From: Atopobium sp.
GTDB taxonomy: Bacteria > Actinomycetota > Coriobacteriia > Coriobacteriales > Atopobiaceae
DNA length: 22,045 nt
Reading direction: 5' to 3'
NCBI GenBank assembly: GCA_015259045.1
Contig: JABZHD010000006.1
Location: 1-22,045, forward strand
The translations under genes were made by a program, and so were the position numbers. The notes below the pieces were generated by a model. It saw only the letters and a program-made list of their open reading frames with translations. It was not told where the DNA came from and did no database searches. Of this stretch, positions 7,409-14,873 are shown piece by piece; the first letter of the stretch is position 1, and each line of letters starts with the position of its first letter.

Positions 7409-10171
7409 ATGTCCGAGAAGCACGTTTACAGCTTCGGAAAGGACCACGCCGGTAACGATGTTACTGAGGTCGCTGGCGCATCCGTAGAAGAGGCAAAGTG
7501 GATTGTTGGTGGCAAGGGAGCAAACCTTGCAGAGATGTCTAAGATTGGCCTGCCTGTACCTCCAGGATTCTCAATTACTTGCCAAACTTGCGTTGCTTAT
7601 TCCAACAATGGCAACGTCTGGCCAGAGGGCGTCACTGATGAGATTGACGCAGCTATGGCTACCCTTGAGGAGCGCATGGGCAAGAAGCTCGGCGATGCAG
7701 AAGATCCACTGCTTGTCTCCGTCCGTTCTGGTGCTCCATTCTCCATGCCTGGCATGATGGACACTGTTCTTAACCTTGGTCTTAACGATGAGTCCGTTCA
7801 GGGTCTCATTAAGCAGACTGGTAATGAGCGCTTTGCTTGGGACTCTTACCGTCGTTTTGTTCAGATGTTCTCCGGCGTTGTTATGGGTGTCTCTGGACAG
7901 CTCTTTGAGGACGCAATTGCTGCTAAGAAGGCCGAGAAGGGCGTTAAGCTTGATACAGAGCTGGACGCAAATGACCTTCGTGACCTTGTAACTTGGTTCA
8001 AGGGCATCTTTGCTGCTAACGTTGACGTTAAGGAGCACCCAGAGGTCTCCAAGAACGGCTACGCAGTCTTCCCAGCTGATCCTTACCTCCAGCTCCGCCT
8101 TGCTGAGCAGGCAGTCTTTGGTTCTTGGATGAACGACCGCGCAATCCTTTACCGCAAGCAGAACAAGATTCCTGATGAGCTTGGTACTGCAGTTAACGTT
8201 CAGGTCATGGTCTTTGGTAACAAGGGTGAGACTTCTGCAACTGGTGTTGCATTTACTCGTAACCCTGCAGACGGTACCAACGAGCGCTACGGTGACTTCC
8301 TGATCAACGCTCAGGGCGAGGACGTTGTTGCTGGTATTCGTAACACTGAGCCTATTGCAGACCTTGTTAAGGTTCCTGCACTCAAGGAGGCAGGCGAGGA
8401 GCTCTTCCACGTCTTCGAGATTCTTGAGGATCACTACGCAGACATGATGGACATCGAGTTCACCATTGAGAATGGTAAGCTCTGGATGCTTCAGACTCGT
8501 GTTGGTAAGCGTACCGCTCTCTCTGCGCTCAAGGTTGCAATTCAGATGTACGAAGAGGGTCGTATTACCAAGGAGCAGGCTGTTTCTCGTGTTGCTCCTG
8601 AGCAGCTCGACCAGCTTCTGCACCCACAGTTTGATCCTAACGCTGAGTATGAGACCATTGCTAAGGGTCTTAACGCTTCTCCTGGTGCAGCTGTTGGTGC
8701 TGCAGTCTTCTCTTCTGCAGACGCTGAGGCTTTTGCAGAGGCAGGTAAGCCTTGTATTCTTGTCCGCTGGGAGACCACTCCAGATGACCTTCACGGCATG
8801 GTTGCTGCAGAGGGCATCCTGACTTCCCACGGCGGCAAGACCAGCCACGCTGCTGTTATTGCTCGTGGTATGGGCGCTCCTTGCGTCTGCGGTGTTGATA
8901 CACTCCGCATTGATGCTGCCAACAAGCGCTTCACCGTTGCTGATTCCGGCCTTGTTGTTAACGAGGGCGATGTTATCTCCATCGACGGTACCACCGGTGA
9001 CGTTATCCTTGGTGCTGTTGAGCTTGTTCAGCCAGAGCTTTCTGGTGACCTCCAGACCATCCTTGCATGGGCAGACGAGGTCCGTCTTGACGAGTCTCGT
9101 GGTCGCGTCATTGGCGTACGTGCAAACGCTGATAACCCAGCAGACGCTCAGACTTCCGTTGATAACGGCGCTGAGGCAATCGGTCTTGACCGTACTGAGC
9201 ACATGTTCCTTGGTGAGCGTAAGCACCTCATTCAGGACTTCATCCTTGCAGACTCTGAGGACGTTAAGCAGCTTGCTATTGAGCAGCTTGGCCGTGCTCA
9301 GAAGGGCGACTTCCTTGGTATGTTCAAGGTAATGGACGGCAAAGACGTTGTTGTCCGTCTTCTTGACCCACCACTGCATGAGTTCCTTGATTCCCCACGT
9401 GAGCTTGATGTTGAGATTGCTCATGATGAGGAGCAGGGTAAGGACGCCGCTGCAAAGCGTGCTCTTCTCGCTAAGTTTGATGCCTTCCAGGAGGCAAACC
9501 CAATGCTCGGCCTTCGTGGCTGCCGCCTTGGTCTTGTCTATCCAGAGCTCAACGTTATGCAGGTCCGCGCTATCGCAAGCGCAGCTGCAGAGCTCAAGCG
9601 CGTTGGTCTTGACCCTCGCCCAGAGATCATGGTTCCTCTGGTTGGCTTCGAAGAGGAGCTTATCCAGGTCCGTGAAGAGGTTGAGCAGACCATCAAGCAG
9701 GTTGCTGACGAGTACGGTGTTGAGCTCAACATCCCAGTTGGTACCATGATCGAGCTTCCACGCGCAGCTATCATGTCTGAGGAGATTGCTAAGCACGCAG
9801 ACTTCTTCTCCTTCGGTACTAACGACCTCACCCAGACCTGCCTTGGCTTCTCTCGTGATGACGTTGAGTCCGCATTCATGCCTCTCTACCTTGAGCGCAA
9901 GATTGTTAAGACCAACCCATTTGCAACCCTTGATAAGGGCGTCGCAGAGCTTGTCCGTATGGGCGTTGAGGGTGGCCGTAAGGGTAATCCAAACCTCACC
10001 ATTGGTGTCTGCGGTGAGACCGGTGGCGATCCAGAGTCCATCCACATGTACTACAACCTTGGTCTTGACTATGTCTCCTGCTCTCCATATCGCGTGCCAA
10101 TCGCACGTCTTGCTGCAGCACAGGCTAAGATTCAGGCTAACGGTGGTCCACAGAAGATTGCTACCAAGTAG
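7409..10171 (+). CDS. ppdK: Pyruvate, phosphate dikinase
   Basis: The 920-aa enzyme interconverts pyruvate + ATP + Pi and phosphoenolpyruvate + AMP + PPi. It feeds gluconeogenesis or works as a PPi-based glycolytic step. The ATG at 7409 follows GGAG and gives MSEKHVYSFGKDHAG, a fitting N-terminus. The reading frame stays open to a GTG at 7295, but those 38 codons look like untranslated leader. Domains in order: nucleotide-binding domain (KGANLAEM near residue 35; VSVRSGAPFSMPGMMDTVLNLG); central phosphohistidine domain with GGKTSHAAVIARG, catalytic His480 and regulatory Thr478; and a C-terminal TIM barrel ending in GVCGETGG with Cys868 and LDYVSCSPYRVPIARLAAAQ. Codon use is extremely restricted (no TTA, CTA or TCA codon after 7573), which implies very high expression. 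The adjacent DUF299 relative matches the usual regulator of Thr478. Confidence 0.98.
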   Translation: MSEKHVYSFGKDHAGNDVTEVAGASVEEAKWIVGGKGANLAEMSKIGLPVPPGFSITCQTCVAYSNNGNVWPEGVTDEIDAAMATLEERMGKKLGDAEDPLLVSVRSGAPFSMPGMMDTVLNLGLNDESVQGLIKQTGNERFAWDSYRRFVQMFSGVVMGVSGQLFEDAIAAKKAEKGVKLDTELDANDLRDLVTWFKGIFAANVDVKEHPEVSKNGYAVFPADPYLQLRLAEQAVFGSWMNDRAILYRKQNKIPDELGTAVNVQVMVFGNKGETSATGVAFTRNPADGTNERYGDFLINAQGEDVVAGIRNTEPIADLVKVPALKEAGEELFHVFEILEDHYADMMDIEFTIENGKLWMLQTRVGKRTALSALKVAIQMYEEGRITKEQAVSRVAPEQLDQLLHPQFDPNAEYETIAKGLNASPGAAVGAAVFSSADAEAFAEAGKPCILVRWETTPDDLHGMVAAEGILTSHGGKTSHAAVIARGMGAPCVCGVDTLRIDAANKRFTVADSGLVVNEGDVISIDGTTGDVILGAVELVQPELSGDLQTILAWADEVRLDESRGRVIGVRANADNPADAQTSVDNGAEAIGLDRTEHMFLGERKHLIQDFILADSEDVKQLAIEQLGRAQKGDFLGMFKVMDGKDVVVRLLDPPLHEFLDSPRELDVEIAHDEEQGKDAAAKRALLAKFDAFQEANPMLGLRGCRLGLVYPELNVMQVRAIASAAAELKRVGLDPRPEIMVPLVGFEEELIQVREEVEQTIKQVADEYGVELNIPVGTMIELPRAAIMSEEIAKHADFFSFGTNDLTQTCLGFSRDDVESAFMPLYLERKIVKTNPFATLDKGVAELVRMGVEGGRKGNPNLTIGVCGETGGDPESIHMYYNLGLDYVSCSPYRVPIARLAAAQAKIQANGGPQKIATK

Positions 10172-10200
10172 GTTTTCTTCTAGACACACTGCAACAAACT

Positions 10201-10234
10201 CTAGAGGGCGGCTTCGGTCGCCCTCTTTTGCTAG
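10201..10234 (+). terminator. Rho-independent terminator after ppdK, with a UUCG loop
   Basis: Bases 10203-10212 (AGAGGGCGGC) pair with 10217-10226 around a C(TTCG)G tetraloop, with one G-T pair, followed by TTTT. It ends ppdK and overlaps the start of the dgt promoter. Confidence 0.92.
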
Positions 10235-10255
10235 AGAGCAATAACCTGCTATTAT
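10228..10255 (+). promoter_or_regulatory. Extended -10 promoter of dgt
   Basis: TTGCTA (10228-10233), 16 bases, then TGC-TATTAT (10247-10255) makes an extended -10 promoter immediately behind the ppdK terminator. Transcription should start near 10262, about 24 bases before the dgt ATG. The -35 overlaps the terminator's T-tract. Confidence 0.6.
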
Positions 10256-10285
10256 GTGATAAAGATGCAGGTACAAGGAGGGTCT

Positions 10286-11344
10286 ATGTTATCCATTCAA
10301 CGAGAAGATCTTGAAGCTCGTGAGCATCAAATCTTATCTCCTGAGGCGGCTTTTTCTAATCAAAGTAAAGGTCGTGCGATTGCAGAGGAGCCTGACCAGT
10401 ACCGTACGTGTTATCAGTGTGATAGAGACCGCATTCTGCATAGCAAGAGTTTTAGAAGACTTGCTCACAAGACACAGGTTTTTCTCGCCCCAGAAGGGGA
10501 CCACTATAGAACCCGTCTTATCCATACGCTTGAGGTTTCTCAGATTGCGCGCTCAATTGCGCGCCCTCTTGGATTAAACGAAGACCTTACTGAGGCAATT
10601 GCGCTTGGACATGACTTGGGCCATACGCCGTTTGGTCATATTGGCGAGAAGGCGCTTTCGCACGCCATTAGCCTGTATAGGGGAATGGACCCCGATGCTC
10701 CAGAAAATGAGTATATTTTTGCCCATAATCAGCAGAGTGCCCGCATTGTTGAGTATCTGGAGAAAGACGGACAGGGCCTTAATCTTTCTCATGAGGTTAT
10801 TGATGGAATTAGATGCCATTCAGGTAATCTACGTGCAGAAACAGCAGAAGGAAGAATTGTTGCCATATCGGACCGTATTGCCTATGTAACACACGATATT
10901 GATGATGCAAAACGAGCTGGCCTTCTTTCGGAGGAATATCTTCCAACTGAAGCTCGTGAAGTGTTGGGTAATAGCTCTCCTGAGCGTATTGAAAACATGG
11001 TTCACGATATTGTCTCTGAGAGCTCCCGCGTGGGGGACATTAGAATGACTGACTCCATGTGGGGTGCCATGATGACCATGAGAGCATTCCTGTTTGCTAA
11101 TCTGTACGCATCAGGAGACGCAAAATACGAAGAACCCAAGGCATATGACCTCATCATTGAGCTGTTTGATTACTTTGTCAACCATTTAGATGAGGTTCCT
11201 GCAGAATATAAGTGTCATGACTTCGATCATCCAGAAATTCAAGTAGCAGATTACGTGTCTGGTATGACCGATAGATATGCAACCAGAGTGTTTGAAGATC
11301 TTCGCCTTCCTCGTTCCTGGGGTAAAAGAAGATATGTAAAGTAA
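10286..11344 (+). CDS. dgt: dGTPase-like deoxynucleoside triphosphate triphosphohydrolase (HD domain)
   Basis: The 352-aa HD-superfamily enzyme is expected to cleave dNTPs to deoxynucleoside and triphosphate, tuning the dNTP pool. The ATG at 10286 is chosen because AAGGAGGG lies four bases upstream; ten in-frame codons before it are unlikely to be translated. Motifs are FRRLAHKTQVF (residues 56-66), His80 in RTRLIHTLEV, the His109-Asp110 pair in ALGHDLGHTPFGH, and the later Asp in DRIAYVTHDIDDA. This is the full H...HD...D metal site. In many Gram-positive genomes dgt precedes dnaG and rpoD; here it is followed by rplS. It is transcribed alone, between the ppdK terminator and the rplS promoter. 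Confidence 0.92.
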   Translation: MLSIQREDLEAREHQILSPEAAFSNQSKGRAIAEEPDQYRTCYQCDRDRILHSKSFRRLAHKTQVFLAPEGDHYRTRLIHTLEVSQIARSIARPLGLNEDLTEAIALGHDLGHTPFGHIGEKALSHAISLYRGMDPDAPENEYIFAHNQQSARIVEYLEKDGQGLNLSHEVIDGIRCHSGNLRAETAEGRIVAISDRIAYVTHDIDDAKRAGLLSEEYLPTEAREVLGNSSPERIENMVHDIVSESSRVGDIRMTDSMWGAMMTMRAFLFANLYASGDAKYEEPKAYDLIIELFDYFVNHLDEVPAEYKCHDFDHPEIQVADYVSGMTDRYATRVFEDLRLPRSWGKRRYVK

Positions 11345-11363
11345 GTTTTATCCAAACTAACCC

Positions 11364-11392
11364 TTGTACAGTGGAAAGTATTCACGTATACT
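11364..11392 (+). promoter_or_regulatory. Promoter of rplS
   Basis: TTGTAC (11364-11369) and TATACT (11387-11392) are 17 bases apart. The start point should be near 11399, giving a leader of about 59 bases. The -10 and its flank read TATACTTT, identical to those of rpsP and rpsB. Confidence 0.75.
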
Positions 11393-11413
11393 TTCCGTCT
11401 GTGTGTTAACTAT

Positions 11414-11452
11414 GTGTCGTTCGCAAGGGCGTCGGCACCTCTAGAGATGAGG
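11414..11452 (+). promoter_or_regulatory. Candidate structured leader of rplS
   Basis: GTGTCG (11414-11419) can pair with CGGCAC (11433-11438). CCTC (11438-11441) can pair with GAGG (11449-11452), which is the ribosome binding site. The two helices share base 11438, so they are close to mutually exclusive or stacked. L19 genes in other bacteria are known to have regulatory leaders; I cannot confirm this belongs to a described class. Confidence 0.35.
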
Positions 11453-11457
11453 AAACA

Positions 11458-11799
11458 ATGGACTACATTCGCGCTATTGAGCGTCAGCAGATCCGCGAGG
11501 ACATTCCTGAGGTCCGCGTTGGTGACAACGTAAAGGTTCACTATCGTATTGTCGAGGGTGACCGTACTCGTGAGCAGGTCTTCCAGGGTGACATCATTCG
11601 TCTTTCCGGCGAGGGTTCCCGTGAGACTTTTACCGTTCGTAAGATTAGCTTTGGCATTGGTGTTGAGCGTACTTTCCCACTTCACTCACCAAAGATTGCT
11701 AAGCTTGAGGTTCTTCGCCACGGTGTTGTTCACCGCGCTAAGCTCTACTTCCTGCGCGATCGTGTTGGTAAGGCTGCTCGTCTTCGCGAGAAGCGCTAA
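11458..11799 (+). CDS. rplS: 50S ribosomal protein L19
   Basis: The 113-aa large-subunit protein lies at the interface with the 30S subunit. Family features are [31 protein letters not shown] (residues 20-50), [22 protein letters not shown] and the C-terminal [25 protein letters not shown] lies before the ATG. It is a single-gene unit with its own promoter and terminator. In most genomes rplS sits directly after trmD; here glyQ-glyS-DUF299-ppdK-dgt intervene. Confidence 0.97.
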   Translation: MDYIRAIERQQIREDIPEVRVGDNVKVHYRIVEGDRTREQVFQGDIIRLSGEGSRETFTVRKISFGIGVERTFPLHSPKIAKLEVLRHGVVHRAKLYFLRDRVGKAARLREKR

Positions 11800-11818
11800 T
11801 CAACTTCATATGCTCTTT

Positions 11819-11843
11819 AAAGCCGCCTCCGGGCGGCTTTTTT
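11819..11843 (+). terminator. Rho-independent terminator after rplS
   Basis: AAAGCCGCC (11819-11827) pairs perfectly with GGCGGCTTT (11832-11840) around TCCG and runs into TTTTTT. Confidence 0.93.
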
Positions 11844-11873
11844 AGTACCATAGTTGTGTAGTTTGGAGAAAAC

Positions 11874-12647
11874 ATGGCTGATTCTGCTAAAGATATACTT
11901 GCTCGTTTAAGCGATGCCCCAGAGACTGAGGTATACGAACTCATAGCTCGTTATAGCGAGGACCCCCGTAAACAGGTTATCAAGGCTCTAGAATCAGCTA
12001 AAAAGCGCATTGAAAAAGAACATGCCGAGAAGACCCGTGTAGAAGAAATGTATCGCTTTCAGAAGGAGCTTTCTGGAGGCGGACTTGTTGTTGGTGTTGA
12101 TGAGGTTGGTAGAGGCTCTGTAGCTGGTCCTTTAACGGTTTGTGCGGTATGTTTGCCTGAAGACCCGATCATCTATGGACTAAACGACTCCAAAAAATTA
12201 ACCGCCACAAAGCGAGAGATTCTAGCGGCACAAATTCAAGAAATTGCCACAGCAATTGGAATTGCTCATATTGCGCCTCAAAGGATTGATGAAGTTGGTA
12301 TGGCACAGTGTCTAAGAGACGCCATGCTACAAGCTGTCAAAAACACAGGTATTGAGCCTGACTGTGTCTTGATTGATGGAAATCCTATGCACATCCATCC
12401 TAAAGAGAAGACTCTTGTTAAGGGTGACGCACGTATTGCATCTATTGCTGCCGCCTCAATTGTGGCAAAGGTAACAAGAGATGCTCTTATGGTGGCCTAT
12501 GACGAGGAGTACCCCGGCTATCACCTGGCAGAATGTAAAGGATATGCTTCTGCTGAACACATTGAAGCTATTGGTGAGATGGGACTTTCTCCCATACATC
12601 GTGCGTCGTTTTGTGGAAACTTTGTTAAGACGCAAAGACTGTTTTAA
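11874..12647 (+). CDS. rnhB: Ribonuclease HII
   Basis: The 257-aa enzyme cuts the RNA strand of RNA-DNA hybrids and starts removal of misincorporated ribonucleotides. The catalytic domain begins near residue 70 with VVGVDEVGRGSVAGPL; Asp76 and Glu77 are metal ligands. LIDGNPM and GDARIASIAAASIVAKVTRD follow. The C-terminal GYASAEHIEAIGEMGLSPIHRASF is typical. About 65 residues precede the domain, including RYSEDPRKQVIKALESAKKR and a charged helix. Such an N-terminal extension is seen in many firmicute and coriobacterial RNase HII proteins. GGAGAAAAC gives the RBS. It lies just behind the rplS terminator, with no promoter I can call confidently. Confidence 0.95.
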   Translation: MADSAKDILARLSDAPETEVYELIARYSEDPRKQVIKALESAKKRIEKEHAEKTRVEEMYRFQKELSGGGLVVGVDEVGRGSVAGPLTVCAVCLPEDPIIYGLNDSKKLTATKREILAAQIQEIATAIGIAHIAPQRIDEVGMAQCLRDAMLQAVKNTGIEPDCVLIDGNPMHIHPKEKTLVKGDARIASIAAASIVAKVTRDALMVAYDEEYPGYHLAECKGYASAEHIEAIGEMGLSPIHRASFCGNFVKTQRLF

Positions 12648-12694
12648 TACATCCAATTTAAGGAATCAGATTAACTTTCAGACGCAAACATGGA

Positions 12695-12729
12695 CCCGTT
12701 CATTCTAAGAGGATTGAACGGGCTTTTTC
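12695..12729 (+). terminator. Rho-independent terminator after rnhB
   Basis: CCCGTTCA (12695-12702) pairs with TGAACGGG (12715-12722) around a 12-base loop, followed by CTTTTTC. It marks the boundary before the yraN-comM-dprA operon. Confidence 0.85.
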
Positions 12730-12833
12730 TATAGTCGCAAGCCCGTAATATCAAATTTTTTACTTTCGTCAGAATCATTACGCTGTTTAGACAGACAGCA
12801 GTCAAGTTAGTGTCAAAGTGCTCCTGCAAACTG

Positions 12834-12859
12834 AACTCTCCCACAACGAAAGGAGAGTT
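12834..12859 (+). promoter_or_regulatory. Hairpin that hides the yraN ribosome binding site
   Basis: AACTCTCC (12834-12841) is the perfect complement of GGAGAGTT (12852-12859), with a 10-base loop. The 3' arm contains the AGGAGAG Shine-Dalgarno sequence and ends on the base before the ATG. When folded, the RBS would be masked. This is directly visible; a regulatory role is inference. No clear promoter was found in 12730-12833. Confidence 0.6.
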
Positions 12860-13378
12860 ATGAGCAAGAAAGACACAAGCAAGTATTCAGGTTCTTTGCC
12901 TAATGAGGTAGAGGAGAAACCCTCACCACAGGAGGAGCCAAAAGATCAGGACAAGGTTTCTGAAGAGGATGACGCACAAGAGGGAAGAATTCCGCTAGAA
13001 GAGATGTCTTCTCGCCAAATTGGCGAGAAAGGCGAGGAGATTGCTGCAAAATACCTCATCAAAAGAGGCTACAAAATTATCCAAACTAACTGGACGTGTC
13101 AGATTGGTGAGGTTGATATTGTTGCTCAAGATGGCGATAACGTTGTGCTTGTTGAGGTAAAGACAAGACGCATCCTAAACAAAGATGACAGCATCATGCC
13201 TGAGCTTGCGGTAAATAAAGCAAAGCAGGAAAAATACAGGACGCTTGCGCTTATGTACGCAGCACTTCATCCAGCGCTCACCTCAATTAGATTTGATGTT
13301 GTTGCCATTAATTTGGTAGCTCCAAGTACGGCAAGCTTGAGGCATCTAATTGGAGCTTTTAGCTGGGATGAGCAATGA
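12860..13378 (+). CDS. yraN: YraN/UPF0102-family nuclease-fold protein
   Basis: This 172-aa protein belongs to the UPF0102 family, which has a restriction-endonuclease-like fold. Its role is not well established; links to recombination and DNA uptake are suggested by its neighbours. The domain starts near residue 50 (RQIGEKGEEIAAKYLIKRGYKII). The putative active site is intact: Glu84 and Asp86 in IGEVDIVAQ, then Glu99-Val-Lys101 in VLVEVKTR. The first 49 residues are a Glu/Asp/Lys/Pro/Ser-rich, probably disordered extension, so the protein is longer than the usual 115-130 aa. The ATG follows AGGAGAG five bases away, inside a hairpin. Its stop overlaps the comM start by four bases. Confidence 0.88.
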   Translation: MSKKDTSKYSGSLPNEVEEKPSPQEEPKDQDKVSEEDDAQEGRIPLEEMSSRQIGEKGEEIAAKYLIKRGYKIIQTNWTCQIGEVDIVAQDGDNVVLVEVKTRRILNKDDSIMPELAVNKAKQEKYRTLALMYAALHPALTSIRFDVVAINLVAPSTASLRHLIGAFSWDEQ

Positions 13379-14871
13379 ACCAAGCAACCATTTGCGTTCA
13401 TACAGCAACTCTAAGAGGGATCGAAGCAATTCCTGTAGACGTTGAAGTGGGCATTTCAGGTGGCATACCAGGAATTACTATCGTGGGTATGCCCGACAGT
13501 TCCATTATGGAATCTCGCTCTCGTGTGAGATGCTCACTAAAAGCTGCTGGTTTTACCATCCCTCGATTGTTGGTGACAATCAATTTGACGCCTGCGGATA
13601 TAAAGAAGACAGGTACTGGATTTGATTTGCCTATAGCCGTTGCCATTCTTGCAGCTACAGGACAAATTCCTCAAGAGATTGTGCACAACAGGTTATTTGT
13701 TGGAGAGCTTTCATTAAACGGCAAGATTTCTTCAGTTAGAGGTATGGCAGCGTATGCAATGCTTGCTAAGAAACTAGGAATGAAACTGATCTCCTCTTCA
13801 GATTGCAATTTGTTTGGTTCTGACTGGAGTCACGTCATAGGAATTCAATCATTGCTCAATTTGAGTTTAAGAGATCAATCATTCTGTAAGCCATTGGTTC
13901 AGCGTAAGCATACTTTTGAAACAACAATGCTCAGCGAGAATTTAGACTTTGAAGAGGTAATTGACCAGGAATTAGTCAAGCGAGCTATCGTAATTGCAGC
14001 CACAGGAAACCTGGGGATGCTCATGATTGGCCCGCCTGGTGCAGGTAAAACCATGCTTGCTAAAAGAATTCCAACTATCCTCCCAGAGCTCTCTAAAGAA
14101 GAGCGCGATGAGGTATTGCTCATACATTCTGTAGCGGGGTGTGAAACAGATTCTATTCAAGCAGGTGTACGCCCCTTTAGGTCTCCTCATCATTCAGCTT
14201 CTGTAGCAGGCATGATTGGAGGTGGCAGACCTGTCATCCCAGGAGAAATTTCTCTTGCCCATAAAGGCGTGCTTTTTTTAGATGAGCTGCCCGAGTTTGC
14301 TTCTAATACGCTGCAGGTTTTACGTCAGCCTATTGAAGATGGATACGTTCGTCTTGCGCGAGTGGATGGCATCTATAAGTTTCCTTCTCAGTTCCAGCTC
14401 ATCGCTGCAGCTAATCCCTGTCCCTGCGGATACTTTGGAGATAAAACTCACGCCTGTAAGTGCTCTCCAGGAAAGATTTCTACGTATCAATCAAAAATTG
14501 GAGGTCCTTTAATGGATCGAATAGATATTGTGTGTGATGTGGCCCGACCTTCTTCTGATCGAGTAATTCAAGGTGAGCTAGGACTCACTTCAGCAGGTAT
14601 GCGCTCACTTGTTGTTTCTGGCAGAGACTTTGCTTCTTGGCGAGAAACCCGTGGAGTAGATGGCACTTCTCGCCAAAAGTACGTGGAGAGCTTTGATGAA
14701 TCAGCATTGCAGCTGCTTCATAGATTTGCTCGTGGACTTCATTTAGGAGGTAGAGCAATAACGCGTACCTGCAGGGTTGCAAGGACTATCGCAGATATTG
14801 CTCATCATGAAAAAGTGACAAAAGACGACGTATCTGAGGCAGTTGCCTATAGGTCTCGTTCTTTGGAGTAG
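13375..14871 (+). CDS. comM: ComM-type AAA+ ATPase (Mg-chelatase-like helicase)
   Basis: The 498-aa product belongs to the YifB/ComM family. ComM is a hexameric helicase that promotes branch migration during natural transformation, and it is also present in many species not known to be transformable. The N-terminal Lon-protease-like domain covers about residues 1-170. The Walker A is GPPGAGKT at 219-226 and the Walker B is VLFLDELPEF with Asp303-Glu304. The arginine-rich FRSPHHSAS block and the family's cysteine insert follow (Cys349, Cys351, Cys361 and Cys363). GGPLMDRIDI leads into the C-terminal Mg_chelatase_C region. The ATG overlaps the yraN stop (ATGA), and dprA starts two bases after its own stop, so expression is coupled. 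Confidence 0.95.
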   Translation: MNQATICVHTATLRGIEAIPVDVEVGISGGIPGITIVGMPDSSIMESRSRVRCSLKAAGFTIPRLLVTINLTPADIKKTGTGFDLPIAVAILAATGQIPQEIVHNRLFVGELSLNGKISSVRGMAAYAMLAKKLGMKLISSSDCNLFGSDWSHVIGIQSLLNLSLRDQSFCKPLVQRKHTFETTMLSENLDFEEVIDQELVKRAIVIAATGNLGMLMIGPPGAGKTMLAKRIPTILPELSKEERDEVLLIHSVAGCETDSIQAGVRPFRSPHHSASVAGMIGGGRPVIPGEISLAHKGVLFLDELPEFASNTLQVLRQPIEDGYVRLARVDGIYKFPSQFQLIAAANPCPCGYFGDKTHACKCSPGKISTYQSKIGGPLMDRIDIVCDVARPSSDRVIQGELGLTSAGMRSLVVSGRDFASWRETRGVDGTSRQKYVESFDESALQLLHRFARGLHLGGRAITRTCRVARTIADIAHHEKVTKDDVSEAVAYRSRSLE

Positions 14872-14873
14872 CA

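Noticed and set aside
7571..10276. Open frame of 901 codons on the - strand, antisense to ppdK
   Set aside because: It is codon-for-codon in register with ppdK and open only because ppdK lacks TTA, CTA and TCA codons. The translation is Leu/Cys/Asn/Ser-rich with no recognisable domain.
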